Positions 17,054 to 26,700 of a DNA stretch of 64,000 nucleotides are shown one piece after another; positions within the stretch are counted from its first letter, which is position 1; every line of letters starts with the position of its first letter. The DNA is from Mesorhizobium sp. M1E.F.Ca.ET.045.02.1.1 (GTDB lineage: Bacteria > Pseudomonadota > Alphaproteobacteria > Rhizobiales > Rhizobiaceae). Made by a program: the position numbers and the translations under genes. The stretch is taken from assembly GCF_003952485.1 (NCBI RefSeq), contig NZ_CP034447.1, forward strand, positions 7,020,501 to 7,084,500, in the 5' to 3' direction. The notes beneath the pieces were generated by a model. It did no database searches and was not told where the DNA came from. It saw only the letters and a list, made by a program, of their open reading frames with translations.

Positions 17054-18211
17054 ATGACCGACCCAACCCACCTCCCTGCCGATGGTCTTTTCGTCGGCCG
17101 CGTCAGGACCGGCGAAGCCTCCCATCCGCGGGTTGTCACGGTGCGAGGCGGCGAGGTCATCGACATCACGTCGAACGCCGCGCCCACGGTGCGTGACCTC
17201 TGCGAGCTGAAGGATCCGTCCGACTATGTGCGCTCGGCCAAGGGCAAGACGATCGGGTCGCTCGAGGAGATCGCGGCCAACAGCTTCGAGGCGAAGCGCA
17301 ACGCGAAGAAGCCCATCCTGCTTTCGCCAGTCGACCTGCAGGCGGTGAAAGCTTCAGGCGTGACCTTCGTCGTCAGCCTGCTCGAACGCGTCATCGAGGA
17401 ACAGGCGCGCGGCTCGGCGGAAAAGGCCGACGCCATTCGCGCCGACATCGCCGGATTGATCGGCCACGACCTCTCGAAGCTGAAACCCGGCTCGCCGGAA
17501 GCGATGGAGATCAAGGCGAAGCTCATTCAGCGTGGCGCCTGGTCGCAATATCTGGAAGTGGGCATCGGTCCCGATGCCGAGATCTTCACCAAGTGCCAGC
17601 CGATGGCCTCCGTCGGCTTCGGCGCCGATGTCGGCTTGCATCCCGTCTCCACCTGGAACAATCCGGAGCCGGAGATCGCCATGATCGCCGACAGCTCGGG
17701 TCGCATCGTCGGCGCCACGCTCGGCAACGACGTCAATCTGCGTGACGTCGAGGGGCGCTCGGCGCTGCTGCTCGGCAAGGCCAAGGATAACAATGCCTCC
17801 GCCGCGCTCGGACCGTTCATCCGGCTCTTCGACGAGACCTTTTCCATTGCCGACGTGAAGCGCGCCACGGTGCGGCTCAGTGTCGAGGGCGAGGACGGGT
17901 TCTCGCTGGAGGGCGCAAGCTCGATGGCGGAAATCAGCCGCTCGCCGGAAGAACTGGTCAAGGCGGCGATGGGGCCGCATCATCAATATCCGGACGGGCT
18001 GGCGCTCTATCTCGGCACAATGTTCGTGCCGTCGAAGGACCGCGGCGAGAAGGGCAAGGGTTTTACCCACAAGGTCGGCGACATCGTCACCATCTCGTCG
18101 GAAAAGCTCGGCGCGCTGGTCAACCGCGTGCGCCTGTCGCCCGATTGTCCGCACTGGACCTACGGCGCCAGCCATCTCATGCGCGACCTTGCCGGGGCCG
18201 GACTCCTCTAG
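17054..18211 (+). CDS. fumarylacetoacetate hydrolase-family dehydratase (XylX-like)
   Basis: 385 residues with AGGAGA before the ATG. The C-terminal FAH fold is marked by WSQYLEVGIGPDAEIFTKCQ, WNNPEPEIAMIADSSGRIVG, GNDVNLRDVEGRSALLLGKA and DNNASAALGPFIRLFDETF; the acidic residues in EPE and the later D contribute to metal binding. Length and these blocks match the Caulobacter XylX type, 2-keto-3-deoxy-D-xylonate dehydratase, better than fumarylacetoacetase or short FAH proteins. The sugar ABC transporter and LacI regulator downstream support a sugar-acid catabolic role. The exact stereochemistry of the substrate (xylonate, arabonate or another) cannot be read from sequence. Confidence 0.8.
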   Translation: MTDPTHLPADGLFVGRVRTGEASHPRVVTVRGGEVIDITSNAAPTVRDLCELKDPSDYVRSAKGKTIGSLEEIAANSFEAKRNAKKPILLSPVDLQAVKASGVTFVVSLLERVIEEQARGSAEKADAIRADIAGLIGHDLSKLKPGSPEAMEIKAKLIQRGAWSQYLEVGIGPDAEIFTKCQPMASVGFGADVGLHPVSTWNNPEPEIAMIADSSGRIVGATLGNDVNLRDVEGRSALLLGKAKDNNASAALGPFIRLFDETFSIADVKRATVRLSVEGEDGFSLEGASSMAEISRSPEELVKAAMGPHHQYPDGLALYLGTMFVPSKDRGEKGKGFTHKVGDIVTISSEKLGALVNRVRLSPDCPHWTYGASHLMRDLAGAGLL

Positions 18212-18301
18212 CATCGCACCGGAGCCCGTTAGACCACATACGGTCCGGCAACTGACGGGCCGACGGCACCGCTTGCCCAGGAAAATAGCACCTGAACTGA
18301 T

Positions 18302-18319
18302 GCAATCTGATGGGATTGC
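18302..18319. promoter_or_regulatory. inverted repeat GCAATC-n6-GATTGC upstream of sugar transporter
   Basis: Perfect 6-bp arms (18302-18307, 18314-18319) lie about 165 bases upstream of the binding-protein start, in an otherwise gene-free 272-base gap. It may be an operator for the LacI-type regulator at the end of this cluster; spacing differs from the classic LacI central-CG dyad, so the assignment is weak. Confidence 0.25.
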
Positions 18320-18483
18320 TGATGGCGCGCTTCGCTGTGCCAACATCCATTGGCGATGAAGGCTTGTCAGCGACCGAAAAAGGGAATGCTCTAATGCATC
18401 CGGTCGGCGCTGGCAGGAGATGCGGTCCTTGGGGCCCATCGCGCCTGATGTGGAGGAAAGTTTTCAACATGGGAGGAAATCGA

Positions 18484-19416
18484 ATGCTTTCGAGGCTGAA
18501 ACTGCTCGTGCTTGGCTTGATCGCGGCACTCGCCATTCCGGCGATGGCCGAGGCCAAGACGTTCTACTGGATTTCGCATGGCGGCCCCGCCGATCCGGTC
18601 TGGACCTACTTCCTGGCCGGCGCCAAGCAATGGGCGAAAGACACCGGCAACACCGTGAACACCTCGTTCCACAATGGCGACGTCGCCTCGCAGCAGGAAG
18701 CTATCCGCGCCGCCATCTCGGCCAAGGCCGATGGCATCGCCACCACCAGCCCCGATCCGGGCAGCCTGATCGAACTGGCCAAGGAGGCGCGCGCGGCCAA
18801 CATCCCGATCATCAACTTCAACACGCCCGACCCGAAGGCGAACTTCAACGCCTATGTCGGCGGCGACAACACGACGTTCGGCAAGCATTGGGCGCAATAT
18901 CTGGTCGACAAGGGCCTGGTGAAGAAGGGCGACTTCGTCTGGATGCCCGTCGAAGTTCCCGGCGCCACCTATGGCGTGCAGGAAGAGGAAGGCATCAAGA
19001 GCGTGTTCGGGCCGCTCGGCATCACCTATGAGGTGACCGAAGCGACGCTCGACCAAGCCGAAGTGATCAACCGCATGGTCGACTACCTCACCGCCCACAA
19101 GGGCAAGGTGAAGGCGATTATCGGCCTCGGCGACCTCGTCACCGGCTCGATCAAACGCGTGTTCGACCAGGTCGGCGTCAAGCCGGGTGAGATTCCGGTC
19201 GTCGGCTGGGGCAACTCGCTCGACACCACCCAGGAAGTGCTCAACGGCTATGTCAACGCGGCGCAGTGGCAGGACCCGCAGGCGACCAGCTATGTCGCGC
19301 TGTCGCTTGCCGCGATGGCCTCTGCCGGCATTCCTCCGGGCTTCAACGTGATCACCGGCGCGCTCTATGAAAAGGACACCGCCGGCGTCTACGATAAGAT
19401 CCTGTCCGGCAAGTAA
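18484..19416 (+). CDS. sugar ABC transporter substrate-binding protein
   Basis: 310 residues. MLSRLKLLVLGLIAALAIPAMAEA is a Sec signal peptide; the mature region (FYWISHGGPADPVWTYFLAG ... GIATTSPDPGSLIELAKEA ... YVGGDNTTFGKHWAQYLVDK) is the periplasmic-binding type 4 (ribose-binding-like) fold. GGAGGAAATCG precedes ATG 18484; an ATG at 18469 would hide that site. Heads a FrcBCA-like set (binding protein, one permease, one-domain ATPase). The likely ligand is a pentose, hexose or sugar acid linked to the XylX-like enzyme upstream. Confidence 0.88.
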   Translation: MLSRLKLLVLGLIAALAIPAMAEAKTFYWISHGGPADPVWTYFLAGAKQWAKDTGNTVNTSFHNGDVASQQEAIRAAISAKADGIATTSPDPGSLIELAKEARAANIPIINFNTPDPKANFNAYVGGDNTTFGKHWAQYLVDKGLVKKGDFVWMPVEVPGATYGVQEEEGIKSVFGPLGITYEVTEATLDQAEVINRMVDYLTAHKGKVKAIIGLGDLVTGSIKRVFDQVGVKPGEIPVVGWGNSLDTTQEVLNGYVNAAQWQDPQATSYVALSLAAMASAGIPPGFNVITGALYEKDTAGVYDKILSGK

Positions 19417-19426
19417 TCCGCGACCG

Positions 19427-19458
19427 ATGGCCGTGGCCGCCTCCGCGGCCACGGCCAT
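19427..19458 (+). other. perfect intercistronic hairpin after binding-protein gene
   Basis: A 14-bp perfect stem (19427-19440 with 19445-19458) with a 4-base loop lies 10 bases after the binding-protein stop. It lacks a T-run. Such structures commonly stabilise the upstream binding-protein mRNA and lower permease expression. Confidence 0.7.
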
Positions 19459-19519
19459 TCCTTTCGCCGGGCCTGCCGCCGCGCGGGCTTCAGCCAAGTT
19501 CATTCACGTCGCGGACTCC

Positions 19520-20506
19520 ATGGAAAACCGTTCCTTCATCCAAAGTTTCATCGCGCGGCCGGAATTCGGCCCGCTGGTGCTGCTGATCGTCGAACTCGTC
19601 GTCTTCTGGGGCATCAATCCGGATTTCCTGTCGCCGCAGAACATCTCCAACATCCTCGCCTTCACCGTCGAGCTCGGCCTGATCGCGCTGGCGATGACCC
19701 TGCTGATGACATCGGGCGAATTCGACCTCTCGGTCGGCTCATTGTTTGGCTTCTCGCCGGTGCTGATGTGGACGCTGTTCAACGGCGGCGTCACTTCGCT
19801 GGAGATGGGTTTCGCCATCGCGCTGGTGGTCGCGGCCATCATCGGACTGGTCAATGGCTGGTTCGTCACCAAGCTCAAGATCCCGTCCTTCCTGGTCACG
19901 CTCGGCATGCTCCTGGTGGTGCGCGGCACCGCGCTGTTCGTAACCGACGGCTTTCCGCAGCGCACCTGGAGCGCCGAAGGAAGCTGGCTGGCGGACATGC
20001 TGGTCGGCGATTTCTACATCGGGCCGTTCCGCATCTATGCATCGCTGTTCTGGTTCATCGGCGCGGCGATCGTGCTGGGCTATGTGCTGACGCAAAGCCG
20101 CACCGGCAACTGGATCCAGGCGGCCGGCGGCAATCCCAATGCGGCGCGTGCGCGCGGCGTCAATGTCAGCCGCGTCAAGGTCGGCCTGTTCATCCTCTCG
20201 GCGGTGATGGCATCGCTGGCCGGCGTCATCTCGTCGCTGCGCACCTCGGCCGCCAACCCGAACAGCGGTACCGGCTACGAGCTCGAGGTGATCGCCATGG
20301 TGGTGATCGGCGGCACGGCGCTGACCGGCGGACGCGGCACCATCATCGGCACGGTGCTCGGCATCCTGATCCTGCGCGTCATGCGCAACGGCATCGTGCT
20401 GATCGGCGTGCCGGGGCTCGCCTACAACATCTTCATCGGCGCGATCATCCTTGGCATGATGGCGCTGCATTCATGGCTCGAACGCCGGCACCAGGCAGGG
20501 ACTTGA
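19520..20506 (+). CDS. sugar ABC transporter permease (RbsC/FrcC-like)
   Basis: 328 residues from MENRSFIQSF with 8-10 membrane segments. Family marks are LIALAMTLLMTSGEFDLSVGSLFG and, near the C-terminus, YELEVIAMVVIGGTALTGGRGTIIGTVLG (BPD_transp_2 family). The frame is open further upstream, but an earlier start would be translated through the hairpin at 19427-19458. A clear Shine-Dalgarno sequence is not seen at 19520. Confidence 0.88.
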   Translation: MENRSFIQSFIARPEFGPLVLLIVELVVFWGINPDFLSPQNISNILAFTVELGLIALAMTLLMTSGEFDLSVGSLFGFSPVLMWTLFNGGVTSLEMGFAIALVVAAIIGLVNGWFVTKLKIPSFLVTLGMLLVVRGTALFVTDGFPQRTWSAEGSWLADMLVGDFYIGPFRIYASLFWFIGAAIVLGYVLTQSRTGNWIQAAGGNPNAARARGVNVSRVKVGLFILSAVMASLAGVISSLRTSAANPNSGTGYELEVIAMVVIGGTALTGGRGTIIGTVLGILILRVMRNGIVLIGVPGLAYNIFIGAIILGMMALHSWLERRHQAGT

Positions 20507-20509
20507 CCT

Positions 20510-21304
20510 ATGGCCGAACCGCTCATCCGCATGACGAACATCCGCAAGTCCTACGGGCGCGTGCAAGCGCTGGTGGATGCCAACTTCCATGTCAACGAAC
20601 GGGAGATCGTCGGCCTGCTCGGCGATAACGGCGCCGGCAAGTCGACCCTGATCAAGGTGCTGTCGGGCGCGGTGCCGCTGACCAGCGGCGATATCTTCGT
20701 TCGCGGCAAGAAGGTGGATTTCCGCAGCACCAGCGACGCCATCGCTGAGGGCATCGAGACCATTTACCAGGACTCGGCTCTCGTCACGCAGCTATCGATC
20801 GCGCGCAACCTGTTCCTCGGTCGCGAGCCGATCAAGCCGCCGCGCTTCCTCAACCGAATGGATCAGGAGGCGATGAACTCGGTGGCGCGCGACCTGCTGA
20901 AACAAGTCGGCATCTCGAAGAACATCCCGCCGACGACGCCGATCGGCTCGCTGTCGGGCGGCGAGCGGCAGGCGGTGGCGATCGCGCGCGCCATGCATTT
21001 CGACAGCGATCTCATCATCCTCGACGAGCCGACCAACAATCTCGGCGTCGCCGAGACGCAAGGCGTGCTGAGCTTCGTGCGCAGTGCCCGCGATTCCGGC
21101 CACTCCTGCATCTTCATCGCCCACAACATCCACCATGTCTTCCAGGTGGTGGACCGCATCGTGGTGATGCGCCGAGGCAAGGTGGTGGCCGACGACATCG
21201 ACCCGAAGCAGACCACCGTCGCCGAGGTCGAGCGCATCATCACCGGCATGTCGGACAAGGAGATCCGCGACGCCATCGCCGAAGGCCCAAGACCGCATGG
21301 CTGA
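20510..21304 (+). CDS. sugar ABC transporter ATP-binding protein, single domain (FrcA-like)
   Basis: 264 residues, so one nucleotide-binding domain rather than the ~500-residue tandem form of RbsA. Walker A GDNGAGKST, signature LSGGERQAVAIARAM, Walker B LIILDEPTNNLG; the usual catalytic Glu after the Walker B Asp is present (DEP). Begins 3 bases after the permease stop. Two copies must dimerise for function, as in FrcA of Sinorhizobium. Confidence 0.9.
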   Translation: MAEPLIRMTNIRKSYGRVQALVDANFHVNEREIVGLLGDNGAGKSTLIKVLSGAVPLTSGDIFVRGKKVDFRSTSDAIAEGIETIYQDSALVTQLSIARNLFLGREPIKPPRFLNRMDQEAMNSVARDLLKQVGISKNIPPTTPIGSLSGGERQAVAIARAMHFDSDLIILDEPTNNLGVAETQGVLSFVRSARDSGHSCIFIAHNIHHVFQVVDRIVVMRRGKVVADDIDPKQTTVAEVERIITGMSDKEIRDAIAEGPRPHG

Positions 21305-21353
21305 TTTTAGCCTGGAGTTGATTTTGGCCTGACAGGCGCTCGCATCCCATCCT

Positions 21354-22388
21354 ATGACTGGACCCATGAAAGCCACCGTAGCCGACATCGCCCGGAGCTG
21401 CGGCCTGTCGACCGCGACGGTCGACAGGGTGCTCAACAACCGTCCGGGCGCGAGTGCTGCCAACCGGCAGCGGGTGATGGAGGCGGCCAAGCAGCTCGGC
21501 TATCTGCCGACGCTCGACCAGGTCGTGCTGCCGTCGAAGCCGGCGCATCTGGAATTCTTCCTGCCGATCGGCAGCAACGCCTTCATGGCCGATCTCGCCC
21601 ATCACATCGAAGACTATGCCGCGCGCCTGCCGCTGGTCGCCTCCTGCCGCATCCACAATCTCGCGGGCATTTCGCCCGGCGCGCTGCAGGGCGCGGTCGA
21701 GAACCTCTCGCTCAAGGCCAACGGCGTCGGCGTCATCGCCGTAGACCATCCGCGCACGCGCAACATCCTGCGCGAGCTCGTCGAGGCGGGCATCCGGCTG
21801 GTTACCCTCGTCTCCGACGTGCCGGCTGCACCCCGCTCGGCCTATGTCGGCATCGACAATCGGGTCGCCGGGCGCACGGCGGCGCTCTTGATGGGGCGTT
21901 TTCTCGGCGGCAGGACCGGCCATCTGGCGATGGTGGTCGGCTCGCGCTCCTATCGCGGCCATGAAGAGCGCGAGATGGGCTTCCGCTCGGTGCTCAGCGA
22001 GGAGTTCTCCAATCTCACCATTTCAAGCGCGGTCGAGATCAATGACGAACCGGATGCCAGCTACCGCGCAACCGTGCAGGCGCTGCACAACGAGCCGGAA
22101 CTGCTCGGCATCTATTGCGTCGGCGCGGGGCACTCTGGCGTGGCAAAGGCTCTGCTTGAGGCCAAACCGCGCAAGAAGCCGATCTTCATCTGCCATGACC
22201 TGACGAAGGAAACGCGCCGGTACCTCGTCGACGACCTCGCCGACGTCGTCATCGACCAGAATGCGCGGCTGATCGCCGAGCAGTCGGTGATCCGCCTGCT
22301 CGGCTCGATCGCCTCATCGGCGCCGTACCTGACGAAGAAATTCATCGAGCCGCGACTGATCTTCAAGGAAAACGTGCCGGTTCAATGA
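21354..22388 (+). CDS. LacI-family transcriptional regulator
   Basis: 344 residues. The DNA-binding headpiece is ATVADIARSCGLSTATVDRVLNNRPGASAANRQRV, followed by a periplasmic-binding-like ligand domain (VIAVDHPRTRNILRELVEAG ... AYVGIDNRVAGRTAALLMGR). STATVDRVLN departs from the usual STVSRVLN and is the LacI subgroup found with sugar transporters in rhizobia. ATG at 21354 or 21366 are both possible. Located at the end of the XylX-transporter cluster and probably its regulator. Confidence 0.88.
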   Translation: MTGPMKATVADIARSCGLSTATVDRVLNNRPGASAANRQRVMEAAKQLGYLPTLDQVVLPSKPAHLEFFLPIGSNAFMADLAHHIEDYAARLPLVASCRIHNLAGISPGALQGAVENLSLKANGVGVIAVDHPRTRNILRELVEAGIRLVTLVSDVPAAPRSAYVGIDNRVAGRTAALLMGRFLGGRTGHLAMVVGSRSYRGHEEREMGFRSVLSEEFSNLTISSAVEINDEPDASYRATVQALHNEPELLGIYCVGAGHSGVAKALLEAKPRKKPIFICHDLTKETRRYLVDDLADVVIDQNARLIAEQSVIRLLGSIASSAPYLTKKFIEPRLIFKENVPVQ

Positions 22389-22483
22389 GTTAGCGCGCCC
22401 TGGCAAACGCGCATTGTCCGGATTTGTCGGAGGATTGGTCGGCGATGCGACAATTCTGCACACCAGCTATGCAACTTTCATGA

Positions 22484-22511
22484 TTGCCGAATCGTTGGGC
22501 AACGCTTATAC
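22484..22511 (+). promoter_or_regulatory. sigma-70-type promoter of the ar14-like sRNA
   Basis: TTGCCG (22484-22489) and TTATAC (22506-22511) are spaced by 16 bases. This places the first transcribed base near 22517-22519, immediately before the first sRNA hairpin. Confidence 0.6.
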
Positions 22512-22516
22512 ATTTT

Positions 22517-22638
22517 GGTGTCGGCCATCTCCTCCTCCCAGATGGATGCCGACGATGAATGCGGTGCACCTCCTCCCGCGCCGTATTCGAAATCGAAGCC
22601 CGCTGCCTCCTCCTCCTCCCGGCAGCGGGCTTTTCTTT
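22517..22638 (+). ncRNA. ar14-family-like small RNA with three anti-Shine-Dalgarno loops
   Basis: Three consecutive hairpins each display CCUCCUCCC in the loop: stem 22520-22530/22540-22553 with loop 22531-22539; stem 22558-22567/22578-22587 with loop motif 22569-22577; and the terminator stem 22598-22607/22621-22630 with motif 22612-22620. The ~120-nt length, three-hairpin layout and ultraconserved CCUCCUCCC motif match the alphaproteobacterial ar14 sRNAs (for example NfeR1 of Sinorhizobium) and recall the 'cuckoo' RNAs. These RNAs are thought to bind ribosome-binding sites of many mRNAs (often with Hfq) and to respond to stress or growth state. It occupies the gap between the LacI and TetR genes. 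Motif and fold are read directly; family membership is by recognition. Confidence 0.85.
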
Positions 22639-22639
22639 G
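22598..22639 (+). terminator. Rho-independent terminator of the sRNA
   Basis: GCCCGCTGCC (22598-22607) pairs perfectly with GGCAGCGGGC (22621-22630), followed by TTTTCTTTG. It ends the ar14-like RNA, and its loop supplies the third CCUCCUCCC motif. It faces the convergent TetR gene. Confidence 0.85.
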
Positions 22640-22673
22640 TCCGCTCGGAACTCGGAACAGGTAGGCAGCGCGC

Positions 22674-23258
22674 TCAGCGCGCCCTGAAGGACGCAATCAG
22701 GCTCTCGGCCATGCGCACGAACTGCGCGCTCGGTCCTTCGGCGCCGACGCTCTGCATCGAGACGCGCGCGCCTTCAAGCAGCAGCGACAGCGTGTCGGCG
22801 AGAAGCTCCGCCTGGCCAATCCCGGCATCACGGCAAAGCGCAACGAGCTTTTCGCGCTGGGCTTCCTTCAGTTCCTTGATGACGCGCCTTGCCGGGTGAT
22901 CGGTCTCGGTGAGCTCGACCGCCGCATTGGCCATGTCGCAGCCGCGGCTGTCGACGCTGAGCAGTTCCGAAGCCTTGCGGACCCAGGCGTGCAACTGGGC
23001 CAGCTTATCGCCCGGATGCTCGGCCTCGAACTCGTCCCATATCCTCGAGGCCTTCGCCGCCGTGGCGCGCAGGCATTCGATGACCAGTTCGTCCTTGGAT
23101 TCGAAGTGACGATAGAGCGTCATCTTGTTGGTGCCGGCAGCCTCGGTGATGGCGTCGACGCCAACGCCCTTGATGCCGTGCTTGTGGAACATGTCCTGCG
23201 CCGTCTCCAGGATCCGATCCCGGGGGCGAGAACGCTCCACGACGCCGTCTGTCATCAT
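22674..23258 (-). CDS. TetR-family regulator of the adjacent RND pump
   Basis: 194 residues with an N-terminal TetR HTH (RILETAQDMFHKHGIKGVGV ... EAAGTNKMTLYRHFESKDEL) and an all-helical ligand domain. It is transcribed away from the RND operon, and the 249-base divergent gap contains repeated GTTAC/GTAAC half-sites, the classic arrangement of a local efflux repressor. Inducer unknown. Confidence 0.9.
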   Translation of the reverse strand: MMTDGVVERSRPRDRILETAQDMFHKHGIKGVGVDAITEAAGTNKMTLYRHFESKDELVIECLRATAAKASRIWDEFEAEHPGDKLAQLHAWVRKASELLSVDSRGCDMANAAVELTETDHPARRVIKELKEAQREKLVALCRDAGIGQAELLADTLSLLLEGARVSMQSVGAEGPSAQFVRMAESLIASFRAR

Positions 23259-23298
23259 GATCTCCTTTCGTCGTTTCCAAAAAACCCTCGGCCACCTC

Positions 23299-23352
23299 TT
23301 GACTAGGGTGTTACCGGTCTGTAACTTCTAGATGTTACTTACTGGTAACACC
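23299..23352. promoter_or_regulatory. efflux promoter with nested TetR operator
   Basis: A -35-like TTGACT (23299-23304) with TAACTT 17 bases on (23322-23327) overlaps a nested dyad: GGTGTTACC (23307-23315) pairs with GGTAACACC (23344-23352), and GTAAC (23321-23325) pairs with GTTAC (23334-23338). Two concentric inverted repeats suggest binding of two TetR dimers over the promoter. Confidence 0.6.
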
Positions 23353-23507
23353 TATGTCGCCCGTCGTCAACGACAAGGCCCCCACCGATAGGCCCTGCCA
23401 GAGCGAGATAGGACAGAAGACCTGCCTGTCATGCGGCTTCGGCCGGTGAAATCGAGAAAAACGGTCCGCGATCATTCGATGCGGACCGCAAGCAAGGAGC
23501 CGCTCCT

Positions 23508-23744
23508 ATGCAGAAGCGCAAAGATCTGACGATCGACGAAGCCATCCGGGATCCGATGATCCGGCTGGTGATGAAGGCGGACGGGGTCGATCCCAAGGCC
23601 TTCGAACGGATGCTGCGCTCGCGCGCGGCGGAACAGGCGCCGGGCGAAGTCCCGCCAGCCTTCCTGGAGGACTCCGGCTCCGGCCGGACCCGGCGCATGC
23701 GCCATTTCGCAAAACCGTTCGGCGAGGCATCCGCATCATGGTGA
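23508..23744 (+). CDS. small conserved-type hypothetical protein upstream of RND pump
   Basis: 78 residues, MQKRKDLTIDEAIRDPMIRL to FAKPFGEASASW. AAGGAG lies about 8 bases before the ATG. It overlaps the RND gene by 7 bases (ATGGTGA), so it is translated in the same message and coupled to the pump. There is no membrane segment or signal peptide; the C-terminus is basic (GRTRRMRHFAKPF). No family recognised. The opening DEAIRDPMIRLVMKADGVD looks helical. A role in pump expression or assembly is speculation. Confidence 0.65.
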   Translation: MQKRKDLTIDEAIRDPMIRLVMKADGVDPKAFERMLRSRAAEQAPGEVPPAFLEDSGSGRTRRMRHFAKPFGEASASW

Positions 23745-26700
23745 ACTTCTTCATCCACCGTCCGATCTTCGCATCGGCGATCGCCATCATCATGGTGCTC
23801 GCCGGCGCTATCGCCTATTTCCTGCTGCCGGTCTCGCAGTTTCCCGACATCACGCCCCCGCAAGTGGTGGTGAGCGCCCATTATCCGGGCGCCAGCGCGC
23901 AGGTGGTGGCCGATACGGTCACCACGCCGCTCGAACAGCAGATCAATGGCGTGCAAGGCATGACCTACATGTCGTCGACGAGCTCGAATGACGGCTCCTC
24001 GACCATCACCATCACCTTCGATGTCGGCTATCCGCTGAGCACCGCGGCCGTCGACGTGCAGAACCGCGTCTCGCAAGCGGCATCCTCCCTGCCGGCCATC
24101 GTCAACCAGGGCGGCGTGACGATCAAGAAGCAGAACCCCAATTTCGTCTTGATCGTCGACCTCACCTCCCCGGACGGCTCCGTCGATCCGGTGGCGCTGA
24201 GCAACCTTGCCTATCTGCAGGTGGTCGACCCGCTGAAGCGGCTGCCCGGCGTCGGCGACGTGCAGATCTTCGGCGAGCGCCGCTATTCGATGCGCGTCTG
24301 GCTCGATCCGGACAAATTGGCCAATCTCGGCATCACCGCCGTCGACGTGCAGAATGCCATTGCCGAACAGAACGTGCAGGTGGCGGCCGGCAAGATCGGC
24401 CAGTCGCCGGCGCCTGCCGGCACCGCCTTCGAAATGCAGGTCAACGCGGTCGGTCGCCTCAGCGACCCGAAGGAATTCGGCGACATCGTCGTGCGCGCCG
24501 ATCCGGCGAACGGCTCGCTTGTGCGGCTGCGCGACGTCGCCCGCATCGAGCTCGGCGCGCTGCAATATTCCTCATCCGCCTTCTTCGGCAAGGATCCGAC
24601 CGTGGTGCTGGCCGTCTACCAGATGCCGGGCTCCAACGCGCTCGACCTGCAGCAGCGGGTCAAGGACAAGATGCAGGAGTTGTCGGCGCGCTTCCCGAAG
24701 GGCGTCCACTACGCCATGCATTACGACACGACGCGCTTCGTTTCGGCCTCGATGCATGACGTGCTGATCACGCTCGGCGAAGCTCTGGTGCTGGTCGTTG
24801 CCGTGGTGTTCATCTTCCTGCAGAGCTGGCGCACCACCATCATCCCGACCATCGCCATCCCCGTTTCGCTGATCGCGACGCTGGCCATCATGTACATGCT
24901 GGGCTTCTCGCTCAACATGCTCTCGCTGCTCGGCATGGTGCTGGCGATCGGCCTCGTCGTCGACGACGCCATCGTGGTCGTCGAGAATGTCGAGCGACAG
25001 CTCGAAGCCGGCCTCGCGCCGCTGGCCGCGACGCGCGCGGCGATGGCGGAAGTGACGGGACCGATCATCGCCACCACCGCTGTGTTGGCGGCGGTGTTCA
25101 TTCCCGTCGCCTTCATCCCCGGCGTGTCGGGGCGGCTCTACAACCAGTTCGCGCTGACGGTGGCCATCTCGGTCGGCATCTCGGCCTTCAACTCGCTGAC
25201 GCTCAGCCCGGCGCTGAGCGCAGCGTTCCTGCGCCATCGCGGCGAGACGCAGTTCGTGCTGTTCCGCTGGTTCAACGCCGGCTTCGACTGGCTGTCGCAT
25301 GCCTATGCCCATGGCGTGCGCATCCTGATCAAGCTGCGCTGGGCGATGCTCGGCCTGTTCGCGGCCGGCCTGGTCGCCACCTATTTCGTCTGGCAGAAAC
25401 TGCCCTCGACCTTCCTTCCCGTGGAGGACCAGGGCTATTTCTTCGTCGTCATCCAGTTGCCGGACGGCGCCTCGCTGGAGCGCACCGATGCTGTGGCGCA
25501 GAAGGCGCGCGACATCCTGCAGAACACGCCCGGCGTCGACATAGTCGGCTCGATCAGCGGCCTCAACTTCCTGACCAGCGCCGCGCAGTCGAACTCGGCG
25601 GTCGAATTCGCGATCCTGAAGCCGTGGGACGAGCGCGGGCCTGAGCAGAACGCCTCGAAGCTGGTCGAGCAGGTGCGGAGCAAGCTCCTGCAGATGCCGG
25701 AAGCCTTCGCGCTGTCCTTCGATCCGCCCTCGATCCCGGGCCTCGGCACCACCGGCGGCTTCGAGTTCCAGGTGGAGGATCTTTCGGGCCGCGGCAGCGC
25801 CGCGCTCAACGAAGTGACGCAGGCGCTGATCGCCGAGGCGCGCAAGCAGCCGGAGCTCAACCCGCAGCAGCTGTTCTCGTCCTTCTCGACCTCGACGCCG
25901 CAGTTCAACTACGACCTCGACCGCAGCAAGGCGAAGCTTCTGGGCCTCAGCCTGCCGGACGTGTTCAACACGCTGCAGATCTATCTCGGCTCGCTCTACG
26001 TCAACGACTTCAACCTGTTCGGCCGCACCTTCCGTGTGACCATCCAGGCCGACAAGGACGCGCGCGCCGACGCGACCGACATCTCGCGCCTCTACGTGCG
26101 CAACGCGTCGGGCGGCATGGTGCCGCTGAGCACGCTGGGCAGACTGGTGCCGATCGTCGGCCCCGAGACCGTGCCCCATTACAACAACAATGCCTCGGCT
26201 CTCATCAATGGCGGCGCGGCTCCGGGCTTCTCGTCCGGGCAGGCGGTGGCGGCGATGGAGCGGGCGGCGGCGAATGTGTTGCCGCGGGACTTCGGCTATG
26301 AGTGGACGGGCATCACCTATCAGGAGCTCAAAGCCGGCTCGATCGCCTCTGTTGTCTTCGGGCTGGCGATCGTCTTCGTCTTCCTGATCCTGGCGGCGCA
26401 GTATGAGAGCTTCGCGATGCCCTTCATGGTGCTGCTCGCCGTGCCGCTTGCCCTGTTCGGGGCTTTCGTGGTGCTCCTGCTGCGCGGCATGCAGATCGAC
26501 GTCTACTCGCAGATCGGCTTCGTCATGCTGATCGGCCTGGCGGCGAAGAACGCCATCCTGATCGTCGAGTTCGCCCGACGGCGGCGCGAGGAAGGCCTGA
26601 CCATCGTCGAGGCGGCGATGGAAGCCGCACGGCTGAGGCTGCGGCCGATCCTGATGACGGCTTTCGCCTTCATCCTCGGCGTGCTGCCGCTGATGTTCGC

